NCBI RefSeq assembly: GCF_051513965.1
Contig: NZ_CP195847.1
Span: 2,728,001-2,792,000, forward strand
Length of the DNA: 64,000 bases
Origin: Paramicrobacterium sp051513965
GTDB taxonomy: Bacteria; Actinomycetota; Actinomycetes; Actinomycetales; Microbacteriaceae
Reading direction: 5' to 3'
Both the position numbers and the translations under genes were made by a program. Of this stretch, positions 42,530-51,134 are shown piece by piece. Positions within the stretch are counted from its first letter, which is position 1. Every line of letters begins with the position of its first letter. Below the pieces are notes generated by a model. That model did not search any database, was not told where the DNA came from, and worked only from the letters and a program-made list of their open reading frames with translations.

Positions 42530-43890
42530 ACTCCCACCGTCTCCTCTTCGTCGACCGTCGCGTTCTCGGAGGGAACGTCACCCGGGTCCGCGTTGTGCTG
42601 ACGCATCCGCTGCTGGATGTCTGCGATCGGCACGTCGCGCACGAGAGACTTCTGCTCGAGCGCGAGGGTCGCCGCCGACGCGACGGCCTGCCCCATCGCC
42701 ATGCACGGCGGAATCTCACGGGAGGCCTTCTGCGCATCGGACGTCGCCGAGTAGTGACGACCGGCCACGAGCAGCTGGTCGACGTTCTTCGGCAGAAGCG
42801 AGCGGTACGGGTAGTAGTAGTCGCGGCCGCGGGCCACGGTGTCGTGGAAGTGGCGGCGCTGCGTGACGTCGTCCTTCGTCATGATGTACTCGCCCTGCAG
42901 CAGGCGCGTCTGACGCACGCCCATCTGCGGCGCGGTGTCGATGACGAAGCAGTTCTCGAATCCCGGCAGGTACTCCCTGACGTACTCGACGGCCTCGGCG
43001 ATGCGCTCACGCGCGGCGAACTCGGCCTCGGTGAGCGACGCCGGGTCGGCCCCGTCGTACCCCGACATGTGCGGGGCGTTGCACCACACGACACCCGGCA
43101 GCGGGGTCTTGAGCCACCACAGCTCCCACGCGCCGCCGAGGATCCTCTTGACCTTGCGGTTGATCGCGCGAGCCGCCTTGGGGTCGGCCTGCTCGAACTC
43201 CTCCGCGCGCTTCGTGTCGACGCCGGCGAGGCGGAACACGAGGGTCGTGATGTAGCTGCCGTGGATGAAGTCGGCACCGGCGCGCGAGGCGACGTCGATG
43301 TCTCCGGTCGTGTCGATGACGACATCCGCCATGTGCGCCTGCGGACCCGCCTTGGTCTCAGCGATGACGCCCTTCATCACACCGTCGTCCACGATCGGGC
43401 GCGAGAACCACGAGTGCAGCAGCAGGTTCACGCCGGACTCGCGCACGAGGTCATTCGAGACGCGCTTCCAGCCGTCCGGGTCGAAGGCCGCGGCGTAGCA
43501 GATGGGCTTCGGGTTGACGTGCGTGTGGAAGTCGAAGGTGCCGAAGCGCCCCCACTTGTTCCACAGCTCGCGTGAGGCCTTGCGGTCCTCGGGCGGCGGC
43601 ACGATCGCGAGGTCGAGCTTCTTCAGCCGCTCGATGTACTCCGAGACGATGCCTGTGACCGTGATCTCCTGACCGTTGATCATGTCGTCGAGCACGAGCA
43701 CCATCCCGCCCGAGGCGAGGCCGCCGAGCGAGGGGTAGCGTTCGAGCAGTGTGACGGATGCCCCGGAACGAGCCGCTGTGACGGCAGCTGCGACTCCGGC
43801 CGGACCGCCGCCGACGACGAGCACGTTCGAGCGAGAGGCAATCGGCGCTCTCAGGTCATCTGTGGTGACGAGAAGGTCGTTGGTTGTCAT
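42526..43890 (-). CDS. FAD-dependent oxidoreductase (FAD_oxidored family)
   Basis: A 454-residue flavoprotein: NVLVVGGGPAGVAAAVTAAR, FAD-ribose Glu in VTLLERYPSLGGLASGGM, VVIDTTGDIDVASRAGADF near residue 210, and a C-terminal NVDQLLVAGRHYSATSDA with a later ASREIPPCMAMGQA, which carries a conserved Cys of this family. The ATG at 43890 is chosen over the long upstream extension, which overlaps the permease gene in another frame. It is 8 bp downstream of the permease. The ferredoxin in the opposite arm could be its electron partner; this is inference. Confidence 0.87.
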   Translation of the reverse strand: MTTNDLLVTTDDLRAPIASRSNVLVVGGGPAGVAAAVTAARSGASVTLLERYPSLGGLASGGMVLVLDDMINGQEITVTGIVSEYIERLKKLDLAIVPPPEDRKASRELWNKWGRFGTFDFHTHVNPKPICYAAAFDPDGWKRVSNDLVRESGVNLLLHSWFSRPIVDDGVMKGVIAETKAGPQAHMADVVIDTTGDIDVASRAGADFIHGSYITTLVFRLAGVDTKRAEEFEQADPKAARAINRKVKRILGGAWELWWLKTPLPGVVWCNAPHMSGYDGADPASLTEAEFAARERIAEAVEYVREYLPGFENCFVIDTAPQMGVRQTRLLQGEYIMTKDDVTQRRHFHDTVARGRDYYYPYRSLLPKNVDQLLVAGRHYSATSDAQKASREIPPCMAMGQAVASAATLALEQKSLVRDVPIADIQQRMRQHNADPGDVPSENATVDEEETVGV

Positions 43891-43898
43891 GGTTGTTC

Positions 43899-45197
43899 TC
43901 ACTTTCCGACGTGGATGCCGTTGACACGGCGAGCAATCAGGTAGAAGACGACGCTGAGCGCAGAGAGCACGGCGACGTAGACGGGGAAGGCCCAGTCGAG
44001 GTCGATGGACTGGAACCACACGAGCAGGAACGACGCGGTGCCGCCGAAGATGGCGACGCCCAGGCCGTAGCCGAGCGAGGTTCCCGCGCCGCGGAAGCTC
44101 TTGTGCATGAGCGAGGTCGAGACGACGTTGTAGAGGGTCATGTTCACGACGAGCACGACGGACCCGCCGAGGAGCACGGCTGCGAAGCCGCCGAGACCGG
44201 GCTCGACGTAGAGCAGCATCAGGAAGACCGAGGGGATCACGAGGATGCGTGCGACGACGAACCACTTCGAGATGGCGCGTCCGTCCACGAGGCGCCCGAC
44301 GATAAGGCTGCCGATCACGAGGATGAGCCCGAGCACGGTGGTCAGCGCGAACACCGCGGACGAGTCTTCGTTCATGGTCGAGCGGGCTGCGTTCGGCAGA
44401 CCGACGTTCCATGCGTAGTTGTATGCCTGGACAGCGCCGACGACGAAGACGATGGCGAGCACACTGACCCAGCTCTTGCGGACGCCCGTCCACACCGTGC
44501 CGGTCGTTGCGGACTCGAGCTCCTGCTTCTTCATGGTCTCGGGCAGAGTGCGACGCAGGTAGAGGATGACGAAGCCGAACAGAGCGCCGATGACGAACGG
44601 AATGCGCCAGCCCCACTCGTTCATGGCCGCCTCGCTCATGCTCGTGGTGACGATGAAGCTCACGAGCGGAGCGCCGACGATGCCGACGTTCACGAAGAAC
44701 GAGATGATGCCGGCCACGAAGCCCTCACGGCCCTCGGGTACGAGCTCGACCGCGTGCGCGGTCGAGAGCGGAGCCTCGACACCGGTCGAGATTCCCTGCA
44801 CGACGCGGCAGAGCAGCAGGATGACCGGAGCCCAGATGCCGATCGTCTCGAAGGTCGGCGCGACCGCGATGACGAGCGTGCTGAGCGCCATCATCGTGAT
44901 CGAGAGCATCATGACCTTGCGGCGGCCGATGCGGTCGGCCACGGTGCCGAGCACGATGCCGCCGAGCGGCCGGAAGAGGAAGCCGACGGCGAAGACGGCG
45001 AGGGCGTCGAGCGTGGCGACGACGGGGTCGACGCTCGGGAAGAAGTGCGGGCCGATGTACGAGGACAGCAGGCCGAAGATCATCCAGTCGTACCACTCGA
45101 GCGTGTTGCCGAGGCCGAGGCCGAGGATTCCGCGACGCACTTCGGGGCTGAAGCGTTCGCGCTTGGTCTTTGATTTGTTGACGCCAGTGTCAATCAT
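43899..45197 (-). CDS. MFS transporter of the metabolite:H+ symporter (MHS) family
   Basis: A 432-residue, 12-helix transporter. MHS features are LGNTLEWYDWMIFGLLSSYI in helix 1, FLFRPLGGIVLGTVADRIGRR in the first loop, RVVQGISTGVEAPLS in helix 4 and FVIGALFGFVILYLRRTLPE mid-protein. The family takes up organic acids such as shikimate, proline/betaine, alpha-ketoglutarate or aromatic acids. The ATG at 45197 has AAGGAG upstream. It heads the catabolic part of the operon behind the regulator gene and gives the cluster a second uptake route besides the ABC importer. Confidence 0.93.
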   Translation of the reverse strand: MIDTGVNKSKTKRERFSPEVRRGILGLGLGNTLEWYDWMIFGLLSSYIGPHFFPSVDPVVATLDALAVFAVGFLFRPLGGIVLGTVADRIGRRKVMMLSITMMALSTLVIAVAPTFETIGIWAPVILLLCRVVQGISTGVEAPLSTAHAVELVPEGREGFVAGIISFFVNVGIVGAPLVSFIVTTSMSEAAMNEWGWRIPFVIGALFGFVILYLRRTLPETMKKQELESATTGTVWTGVRKSWVSVLAIVFVVGAVQAYNYAWNVGLPNAARSTMNEDSSAVFALTTVLGLILVIGSLIVGRLVDGRAISKWFVVARILVIPSVFLMLLYVEPGLGGFAAVLLGGSVVLVVNMTLYNVVSTSLMHKSFRGAGTSLGYGLGVAIFGGTASFLLVWFQSIDLDWAFPVYVAVLSALSVVFYLIARRVNGIHVGK

Positions 45198-45293
45198 GGT
45201 TCTCCTTATCAAGCGTCGTCATCGCTGCTTGACGGCAGGCTCCATCGACGTCGGCCCCGAGTGGGACGGCGCTGGAGGGGTTATATCAGTTGG

Positions 45294-45311
45294 CTGCGGA
45301 TTAGACCGCAG
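45294..45311. terminator. Small hairpin between the regulator and permease genes
   Basis: CTGCGG and CCGCAG flank the loop ATTAGA, just beyond the regulator stop. It may attenuate read-through. Its CTGCGG-ATTAG core resembles the 64-bp repeats at 50.4-52.4 kb with the centre missing. Confidence 0.4.
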
Positions 45312-45320
45312 TCCGCAGTG

Positions 45321-45929
45321 CTACCAGGTCGGAGGTGAGATGACCCAGATCGCTACGCACGGTTCGTCGTAGCTGTTCTCGTACCAATGCGGTGTGGTGG
45401 AGTCGTACGTGATGGTGTCTCCGGCTTCGACGACGTACTTCTGGCCATTGAGGTACACGTCTTTCTTGCCGGAGAGAATGATGCCCACTTCTTCTCCACC
45501 GTGGGTGAACGGGCCGTCGACGGCGCCTCGTCCGGGAGGCGTGACGACCCAGAGTGCTTCGATGGTTCCGTTGAGGTCGGGCGTCAGCAGTTCGTAGACC
45601 GAATCGCCGTTGGCCTCGCGGGTGACCCCTCGAAGGTCACGTCGTTCGCTTTTGCGAACGACGGGCGAGCGATTCTCGGCATGGTTGGGGAACAGCTTCC
45701 CCACTGGGATCTCCAGTCCATGCGCGAGCTGCGCCAGTGTCGTGAACGACGGGTTGGCGAGCCCTCGCTCGATCTGACTCACGATCGCGGGGCTGAGTCC
45801 GGTCACCTCTGACAGCTCGGACAGCGTAAGTCCTTTCTCCTTACGCATGGCGCGTACCTTGCTGCCGACGTCGGCGAGAATCGCGTCCACCGCCAGCTCT
45901 GGCGATGATTCGACGTTCGAGATAGCCAT
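45321..45929 (-). CDS. XRE-cupin transcriptional regulator
   Basis: A 202-residue regulator with an N-terminal Cro/C1 helix-turn-helix (about 22-75; LSELSEVTGLSPAIVSQIER) joined to a C-terminal cupin barrel (about 125-200; THGGEEVGIILSGKKDVYLN and DTITYDSTTPHWYEN), which usually binds a small ligand or metal. The ATG at 45929 has AGGAG eight bases upstream; the GTG at 45935 is too close to it. Its own promoter and that of the divergent importer operon carry the same palindrome, so it is the obvious regulator of both arms. Confidence 0.92.
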   Translation of the reverse strand: MAISNVESSPELAVDAILADVGSKVRAMRKEKGLTLSELSEVTGLSPAIVSQIERGLANPSFTTLAQLAHGLEIPVGKLFPNHAENRSPVVRKSERRDLRGVTREANGDSVYELLTPDLNGTIEALWVVTPPGRGAVDGPFTHGGEEVGIILSGKKDVYLNGQKYVVEAGDTITYDSTTPHWYENSYDEPCVAIWVISPPTW

Positions 45930-45958
45930 GTACACAACTCCTGGATCGTGAGGACGAA

Positions 45959-45989
45959 TTCAGTATATTGAAGAAATTTACTGAGTCAA
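45959..45989 (-). promoter_or_regulatory. Promoter and operator of the regulator-led leftward operon
   Basis: Read leftward, TTGACT (plus-strand 45984-45989) is 16 bp from TATACT (45962-45967). The palindrome TTCAGTATATTGAA (45959-45972) covers the -10. Confidence 0.75.
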
Positions 45990-46102
45990 ATGTTTTCACG
46001 GATGCCGGCGACCGGAGAACCTGTCAGTCGCAACATTGCACTGAAAACCAGACATTCTCACGATACGCGTCAGGCGCGCATCACAGACGGATAACTCTGT
46101 TG

Positions 46103-46134
46103 TTGACTCGCTAAAAAACTTCAATATACTGAAG
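46103..46134 (+). promoter_or_regulatory. Promoter and operator of the importer operon
   Basis: TTGACT (46103-46108) is 16 bp from TATACT (46125-46130). CTTCAATATACTGAAG (46119-46134) covers the -10 and is the reverse complement of the operator at 45959. The following 200 bp to the first gene form a long leader with no gene seen. Confidence 0.75.
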
Positions 46135-46347
46135 CGCAACGACGGCGCACTGCACACCCAGCGGTCTGGCGATCCCAGTACGGCAGCACTCAACGCGCGC
46201 AACGTTTCATCGAGTGCTCCACCCTGACGACCAGAGGCGTCACAGCATCCGTATGCACACGGGCGGCCCCGCCCCTCGTGCGATCGACGCTGTCTGTCGA
46301 CGCACGCCGCCCTTCAACGACGACGCATCTCAAAGAGGAGAGCACCC

Positions 46348-47409
46348 ATGTCAACCTCACGGCACATCTCGCGCAGAAACCTTCTTGCCGGCGCCGGCCT
46401 TTCGGTCGGTGCGTTCGCGCTCGGCACCTCCCTGCTCACCGCGTGCAGCGAGCCGAACCGCGGCCCCGGCGCCAAGGGCGGCGACGGCACACCGCTGTCA
46501 ATGCAGCTCGGCTGGCTCATCAACTCCGGCCAGTTCGGCGAAGCGATCGCCCTCTCCAAGGGGTGGTACGACGACGCGGGCATCAGCTTCGGCATCAACC
46601 CCGGCGGTCCCAGCATCGACGGCATCGCACTGGTGTCGGCCGGTGAGTCGCAGATCGGTCAGATCTCATCGAGTCCGTCTCATATGTTGGCCCGCTCTGA
46701 AGGCATCCCTGTCAAAGCGTTCGCAGTCTGCGTGCAAGATCACCCGTACGCGTGGCTGTCCACCACCGACAATCCGGTCGAAACCCCTCAGGAACTCGTC
46801 GGCAAAACCGTCGGCGGCCCGGCAACCACCGAGATCCTCTACAAAGCGTTCCTCGCGGCCAACGATGTAGACCCCAACGACGTTGAGTACGTGGCGACGG
46901 GAGACTCTGTCGCACCGCTCATGACAGGAAAGATCGACGTGTGGGGAACCTGGCTCAACTCCATCTCGCAGCGGCGTCCCCTCGGCGACGACTTCGTCTC
47001 AATGCGAATGGCGGATTACGGCGTCGCCCTGTACGGATACATCTATTACACGACCGACAAGATGCTCGAAACAGATTCCGACACTCTCAAGGAATTCACC
47101 ACGGCCACAGCTCGCGGGTGGGAGTTCGCATACGACCACGTCGAGGAGGCTGCGAAGGCCACGGTCGAGATGTCACCGGAGGCGAATCTCAAAGACATTC
47201 AAGACGACGGCGAAGCGATGATGCAGTACGTCTTCACCGAGTCCACAGCTGAGAAAGGCTGGGGCACCATGGACACGTCCATCTGGGAGAACCAGATCGC
47301 TCTGTGGGACACACTGGGCCAGTTCAACTCGGAACCTCCGACGGTTGACGAGCTCGCCACCTGGGAGATCCTCGACGCCACAGCCGACGCCCGGCCGAAG
47401 CTCGGCTGA
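46348..47409 (+). CDS. ABC transporter substrate-binding lipoprotein (NMT1/SsuA type), Tat-exported
   Basis: A 353-residue binding protein. The signal carries a twin-arginine motif (ISRRNLLAGAG) and a lipobox LTACSE, so it is probably a Tat-exported lipoprotein. The mature part begins LSMQLGWLINSGQFGEAIAL, as in NMT1/THI5 and SsuA/TauA proteins. The family binds sulfonates, thiamine precursors, aromatic acids or similar small acids. The ATG at 46348 follows AAGAGGAG. It is the first gene of the rightward arm and is followed by ATPase and permease genes, completing an importer. Confidence 0.93.
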   Translation: MSTSRHISRRNLLAGAGLSVGAFALGTSLLTACSEPNRGPGAKGGDGTPLSMQLGWLINSGQFGEAIALSKGWYDDAGISFGINPGGPSIDGIALVSAGESQIGQISSSPSHMLARSEGIPVKAFAVCVQDHPYAWLSTTDNPVETPQELVGKTVGGPATTEILYKAFLAANDVDPNDVEYVATGDSVAPLMTGKIDVWGTWLNSISQRRPLGDDFVSMRMADYGVALYGYIYYTTDKMLETDSDTLKEFTTATARGWEFAYDHVEEAAKATVEMSPEANLKDIQDDGEAMMQYVFTESTAEKGWGTMDTSIWENQIALWDTLGQFNSEPPTVDELATWEILDATADARPKLG

Positions 47410-47419
47410 GGGCTGAGCC

Positions 47420-48208
47420 ATGACGGTGAAGGAAGAGATCAGAATGCAGCCCATCAGCATCGACGAGGTCGGCATCACGTTCGACACGACAGACGGGCAG
47501 GTCACGGCGCTCGAGGGCGTATCGACAACGCTCAAAGCAGAGAGCTTCACCTCGCTGCTCGGTCCATCAGGATGCGGCAAGTCGACGCTGCTCCGCATCA
47601 TCGCGGATCTGCTCGAGCCGACCGCCGGCTCGGTGAGCGTGCTCGGCGAGACGCCCGAGTCCGCGCGGACGAGCAGACACCTCGGCTTCGTGTTCCAAGA
47701 CGCGGCGCTGCTGCCGTGGCGCGACGCGCTGAGAAACGTCACCCTGCCGCTCGAGATCGGCAACGGCAAAGTGTCGGACGAGGACAGAGAGCGCGGTCGT
47801 GAACTGCTCGCGCTGGTCGGACTTGAGGGCCGCGAGGGCGCGTTGCCGTCGCAGCTGTCGGGCGGCCAGCGCCAACGCGTCTCGATCGCCCGTGCACTCA
47901 TCACCCGCCCGAAGGTGCTGCTCATGGACGAGCCGTTCGGTGCGCTCGACGAGATCACACGCGACCGTCTCAACGAGGAGCTGCTTCGCATCTGGCAGGT
48001 CACGAAGACGACGATCATCTTCGTGACGCACAGCATCGCGGAGTCAGTGTTCCTGTCACAGAAGGTTGTGGTCATGTCGGCGCAGCCCGGCCGCATCCGT
48101 GACGTCGTCGACATCGACCTGCCGGACTCCCGAACGCGCGAGGTTCGCGCGCTGCCCGAGTTCGCCGGGTACGTCACCCAACTGCGCAACCTGCTGGAAG
48201 GAGTGTGA
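47420..48208 (+). CDS. ABC transporter ATP-binding protein (SsuB/TauB type)
   Basis: A 262-residue ATPase with Walker A GPSGCGKST, Q-loop FVFQDAALLPWRDAL, signature LSGGQRQRVSIARAL, Walker B VLLMDEPFGALDEIT and H-loop VTHSIAESVFL. The 'LLPW' Q-loop and 'FGALD' are typical of nitrate/sulfonate/taurine-type importers. It lies 10 bp after the binding protein and its stop overlaps a GTG of the permease frame. Confidence 0.94.
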   Translation: MTVKEEIRMQPISIDEVGITFDTTDGQVTALEGVSTTLKAESFTSLLGPSGCGKSTLLRIIADLLEPTAGSVSVLGETPESARTSRHLGFVFQDAALLPWRDALRNVTLPLEIGNGKVSDEDRERGRELLALVGLEGREGALPSQLSGGQRQRVSIARALITRPKVLLMDEPFGALDEITRDRLNEELLRIWQVTKTTIIFVTHSIAESVFLSQKVVVMSAQPGRIRDVVDIDLPDSRTREVRALPEFAGYVTQLRNLLEGV

Positions 48209-48213
48209 GTCCC

Positions 48214-49041
48214 ATGGTCGGAACGAACACCGAGACCCTCGTGATGGGTTCGGCGAAGCCCGGGACCAAGCGCAAGCCGAAGAAATCCGCGCTCCGCCGC
48301 ATCGGCACGCCGCTCGCGGCCGTGGCCGTGCTCGTCATTCTGTGGCAGGTCGTCTGCGTCGTCTTCAAGGTGCCGTACTACATCGTGCCCTCGCCGATCG
48401 AAGTGGGCACCTCGTTTGGAGAGAACATCTCGACACTGCTTGAGCACGCCGTGCCGACCGTGATCGAGGCGGGTGCAGGATTCCTCGTCGGCAACTCGAT
48501 CGCGATCGTGCTCGCCGTTCTGTTCGTGCACTGGAAGGCCGCGGAAGACGCGCTCATGCCCGTCGCCGTGTTCATCCAGACCGTGCCGATCGTGGCTATC
48601 GCTCCGGTGCTCGTGCTGATGCTCGGCACCGGCTACGCCCCGAAGGTCGTCATCGCGGCCCTCATCTCGTTCTTCCCGACCCTGGTCAACATGGTCAAAG
48701 GACTGAAGGCTGTCGAGAAAGAGCACCTCGAGCTGTTCCGTCTGCTCTCGGCATCCCGCTCTGAGACATTCTGGAAGCTTCGCGTCTTCGCATCCATGCC
48801 GTTCCTCTTCTCCTCATTGCGCATCACGGCAACCACTTCAGTGATCGGCGCGATCGTGGCAGAGTGGATCGGATCCCAGCGCGGCCTCGGCTACATGATC
48901 ATTCAGGCCACGTACAACTTCGACACTCCTCTTCTTTACGCGACCATGATCATGGCGTCGCTCGTCGCCGTCGTGTTCTTCTCACTCGTGACGATCGTGG
49001 AACGCCTCGTCGTCACCTGGTCGGCCGAATCGAAGATGTAG
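48214..49041 (+). CDS. ABC transporter permease (SsuC/TauC type)
   Basis: A 275-residue permease with six helices. The N-terminal helix (LAAVAVLVILWQVVCVVFKV) is followed by YYIVPSPIEVG and the coupling motif LRVFASMPFLFSSLRITATT near residue 200. The ATG at 48214 has GGAAGGAG ten bases upstream; the overlapping GTG at 48205 is too close. It completes the importer with the two preceding genes. Confidence 0.93.
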   Translation: MVGTNTETLVMGSAKPGTKRKPKKSALRRIGTPLAAVAVLVILWQVVCVVFKVPYYIVPSPIEVGTSFGENISTLLEHAVPTVIEAGAGFLVGNSIAIVLAVLFVHWKAAEDALMPVAVFIQTVPIVAIAPVLVLMLGTGYAPKVVIAALISFFPTLVNMVKGLKAVEKEHLELFRLLSASRSETFWKLRVFASMPFLFSSLRITATTSVIGAIVAEWIGSQRGLGYMIIQATYNFDTPLLYATMIMASLVAVVFFSLVTIVERLVVTWSAESKM

Positions 49042-49055
49042 CCGACCGGCACCGC

Positions 49056-49095
49056 TTGGGGTCGGCGTCCGCCGGGAGGCGCGCGCCGACCCCAA
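49056..49095 (+). terminator. Hairpin between the importer and CoA-transferase genes
   Basis: A perfect 12-bp stem (TTGGGGTCGGCG and complement) with a 16-base loop. No T-run follows, so it may cause partial termination or stabilise the upstream message. Confidence 0.5.
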
Positions 49096-49121
49096 CCATC
49101 CACCAACCTCAGGAGGACACA

Positions 49122-50444
49122 ATGTCCAGGCCTCTCGACGGAGTCACCGTCGTCGACTTCACCCAGGTGATGCTCGGCCCCTCGTGCACACAGGCGCTTG
49201 GCGACTTCGGAGCCGACGTCATCAAGGTCGAGCGTCCGAATGCCGGCGACCTGTCACGTCAGGGGGTGCTCGCCCACACGGGGCAGGACAACCCGGTCTT
49301 CCTGAGTCTCAACCGCAACAAGCGCGGCATCGCGGTCGATCTCAGAACGGATGCCGGTCGGGACGTCGTCCGCGACCTGCTGCGCACCGCCGACGTCGTC
49401 GTCAGCAACTTCCGTCCCGGCGTCATGGAGCGCCTCGGCTTCGACTACGAGTCCGTCGCCGCCATCAACCCGCGCATCATCTGGGCCGCCGGCTCGGGCT
49501 TCGGCCCGTCGGGCCCCTACGCGCACAAGGGCGGGCAGGACATCCTGGGGCAGGCGTACTCGGGGGTCATGAAGCGGCTCGCCGACCCCGAGCATCCTGT
49601 GTCGATCTATGCCACACCGATCGCCGACTACACCGCGGGGCAGCACCTTGTGCAAGGCATCCTTCTCGCCCTGCTTCACCGGGAGAAGACCGGCGAGGGC
49701 CAGAAAGTGGAGGTCAGTCTCTACAACTCGATGCTCGCCATGCAGATGCAGGAGGCCACGACGCGCCTCATGTACGACCAGGAGCTCAACTGGGCGCTCA
49801 TGCCGCTGAGCGGGTGCTTTCCGACGGAGGACTCGGAGATCGTCATCGTCGGCGCGTTCAAGCCGAACCCGCTTCGCGACATCTGCGCAGCCCTCGAGCT
49901 GCCTGACCTGTCGCTCGAGGAGCGGTTCTCGAACCTGGATAACCTCAAGCGGAATCGGCGTGAGGTTCGGCAGATCATCGCCGACCGGCTGAAGGAGGGC
50001 ACGAGCGAGCGGTGGCTCGCCACACTCGAGACGCACGATGTGCTGTGCGGACCCGTGCGCAGTCTCGCCGAGGCGCTGGCCGACCCGCAGACCGCACACA
50101 ACAACATGATCATCGAGTTCGACAGCGGCACGGGGCAGGCCGTGCGGACGATTGCGCCGCCGATCGCCATGTCGCAGGTGCCGCCGGAGGTTCGGCACAC
50201 GCCGCCGCACCTGGGCGAGCACAGCCGCGAGCTGCTGCGGGGGCTCGGCTACGACGATGCGCGGATCGACGAGCTGATTGCGAACGGTGCGGTGCAGGCC
50301 GCCGGCACCGCAGTGCCAGGCACCGCCGGCACCGCCGACACCGCCGCGCCAGCCAGCGCCCCACAGTCCGGCGGCGCGCTGCCTGGCGCCGGTACCGCAC
50401 AGGCCAGCAGCGCCTCACCGGCCACCGGCGGTCCACGAGAGTGA
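49122..50444 (+). CDS. Type III (CaiB/BaiF) CoA-transferase, rightward-arm copy
   Basis: A 440-residue family III CoA-transferase: DGVTVVDFTQVMLGPSCTQA, DFGADVIKVE, NRNKRGIAVDLRT, FRPGVMERLGFDYESV and GEGQKVEVSLYN. The ATG at 49122 has AGGAGG upstream. Compared with the paralogue at 41297, it has an extra C-terminal tail of about 45 residues rich in Ala, Gly, Thr and Pro (from AAGTAVPGTAG). The stop codon lies inside a 64-bp palindromic repeat. Two CoA-transferases under one regulator could activate two acids, or hand CoA from a product back to the substrate. Confidence 0.92.
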   Translation: MSRPLDGVTVVDFTQVMLGPSCTQALGDFGADVIKVERPNAGDLSRQGVLAHTGQDNPVFLSLNRNKRGIAVDLRTDAGRDVVRDLLRTADVVVSNFRPGVMERLGFDYESVAAINPRIIWAAGSGFGPSGPYAHKGGQDILGQAYSGVMKRLADPEHPVSIYATPIADYTAGQHLVQGILLALLHREKTGEGQKVEVSLYNSMLAMQMQEATTRLMYDQELNWALMPLSGCFPTEDSEIVIVGAFKPNPLRDICAALELPDLSLEERFSNLDNLKRNRREVRQIIADRLKEGTSERWLATLETHDVLCGPVRSLAEALADPQTAHNNMIIEFDSGTGQAVRTIAPPIAMSQVPPEVRHTPPHLGEHSRELLRGLGYDDARIDELIANGAVQAAGTAVPGTAGTADTAAPASAPQSGGALPGAGTAQASSASPATGGPRE

Positions 50445-50500
50445 CCTCTGCGGTCATTAGTGCGTGCCGCGGCAGGCTCTAACGACCGCAGGTAGCTCTC
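50437..50500. repeat. 64-bp palindromic repeat, copy 1
   Basis: The core CTGCGGTCATTAGTGCGTGC...GACCGCAG (44 bp, 50448-50491) is flanked by GAGAGTGAC and GCTCTC. It is nearly identical to the reverse complement of copy 2 across 64 bp. It overlaps the end of the CoA-transferase gene. Confidence 0.8.
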
Positions 50501-50542
50501 CCACTGACGCATCTCAACAGCTCTCCCACAGACGCATCTCAA
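50493..50542 (+). repeat. 25-bp tandem duplication in the ferredoxin leader
   Basis: Two adjacent copies of AGCTCTCCCAC(T/A)GACGCA followed by TCTCAAC, differing at one base. They end directly before the AAAGGAG ribosome site of the ferredoxin gene. Confidence 0.75.
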
Positions 50543-50556
50543 CAAAGGAGTGACAG

Positions 50557-50883
50557 ATGGTTTACGTGATCGGTTCCGCGTGTGTCGACGTGAAGGACCT
50601 CGGGTGCATCGATGCCTGCCCGGTGGACTGCATCTACCAGGGCGAGCGGACGCTGTACATCCAGCCGGATGAGTGCGTCGACTGCGGGGCATGCGAGCCG
50701 GTCTGCCCGGTGGAGGCGATCACCTACGCCGACGATGTCGAGCCGGAGGACGAAATGTACGTCGGCATCGCGCAGGAGCTCTTCGAGAAGGTGGGCTCGC
50801 CCGGCGGCGCGGATGCGCACGGCACGGTGGAGGACCACCCGACGATCGCGGCGCTTCCGCGGAAGGCGGCCGAGCAGCGCTGA
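50557..50883 (+). CDS. fdxA: Seven-iron-type ferredoxin
   Basis: A 108-residue ferredoxin with two cluster-binding sets. Cys 9, 17, 21 and 25 appear in GSACVDVKDLGCIDACPVDC; Cys 40, 43, 46 and 50 appear in DECVDCGACEPVCP. The arrangement and the C-terminal helical extension (EDEMYVGIAQELFEKVGSPG) are those of actinobacterial FdxA [3Fe-4S][4Fe-4S] proteins, which deliver low-potential electrons. An AAAGGAG site precedes the ATG. The gene is bracketed by inverted copies of the 64-bp repeat. Its likely partner in the cluster is the flavoprotein at 42526, though this is not proven. Confidence 0.92.
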   Translation: MVYVIGSACVDVKDLGCIDACPVDCIYQGERTLYIQPDECVDCGACEPVCPVEAITYADDVEPEDEMYVGIAQELFEKVGSPGGADAHGTVEDHPTIAALPRKAAEQR

Positions 50884-50936
50884 CCCGCCGCTGCCGCTGC
50901 CGCCGTCGTGCGCTGTGCCTTCCGTGCAACGCGTGC

Positions 50937-51000
50937 GAGAGCGGTCTGCGGTCATTAGAGCCTGCCGCGGCACGCACTAATGACCGCAGACGTCACTCTC
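50937..51000. repeat. 64-bp palindromic repeat, copy 2 (inverted relative to copy 1)
   Basis: The core (44 bp, 50946-50989) starts CTGCGGTCATTAGAGCCTGC and ends CACTAATGACCGCAG, with GAGAG and GTCACTCTC flanks. It follows the ferredoxin gene. The interval 51001-51134 holds no gene, only the leader of the next one. Confidence 0.8.
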
Positions 51001-51134
51001 ACAAGAAAATAGACCCTCTCACCAGACGGCTGTGGCGCAAAGGCGGGGACAGCGTCGGTCGCCGGAGCGGGCACGCACGCACGACAAGCGCGTCGGCGGC
51101 CAGCCGACGCCGAACCGGTGCATACAATGGCCAC

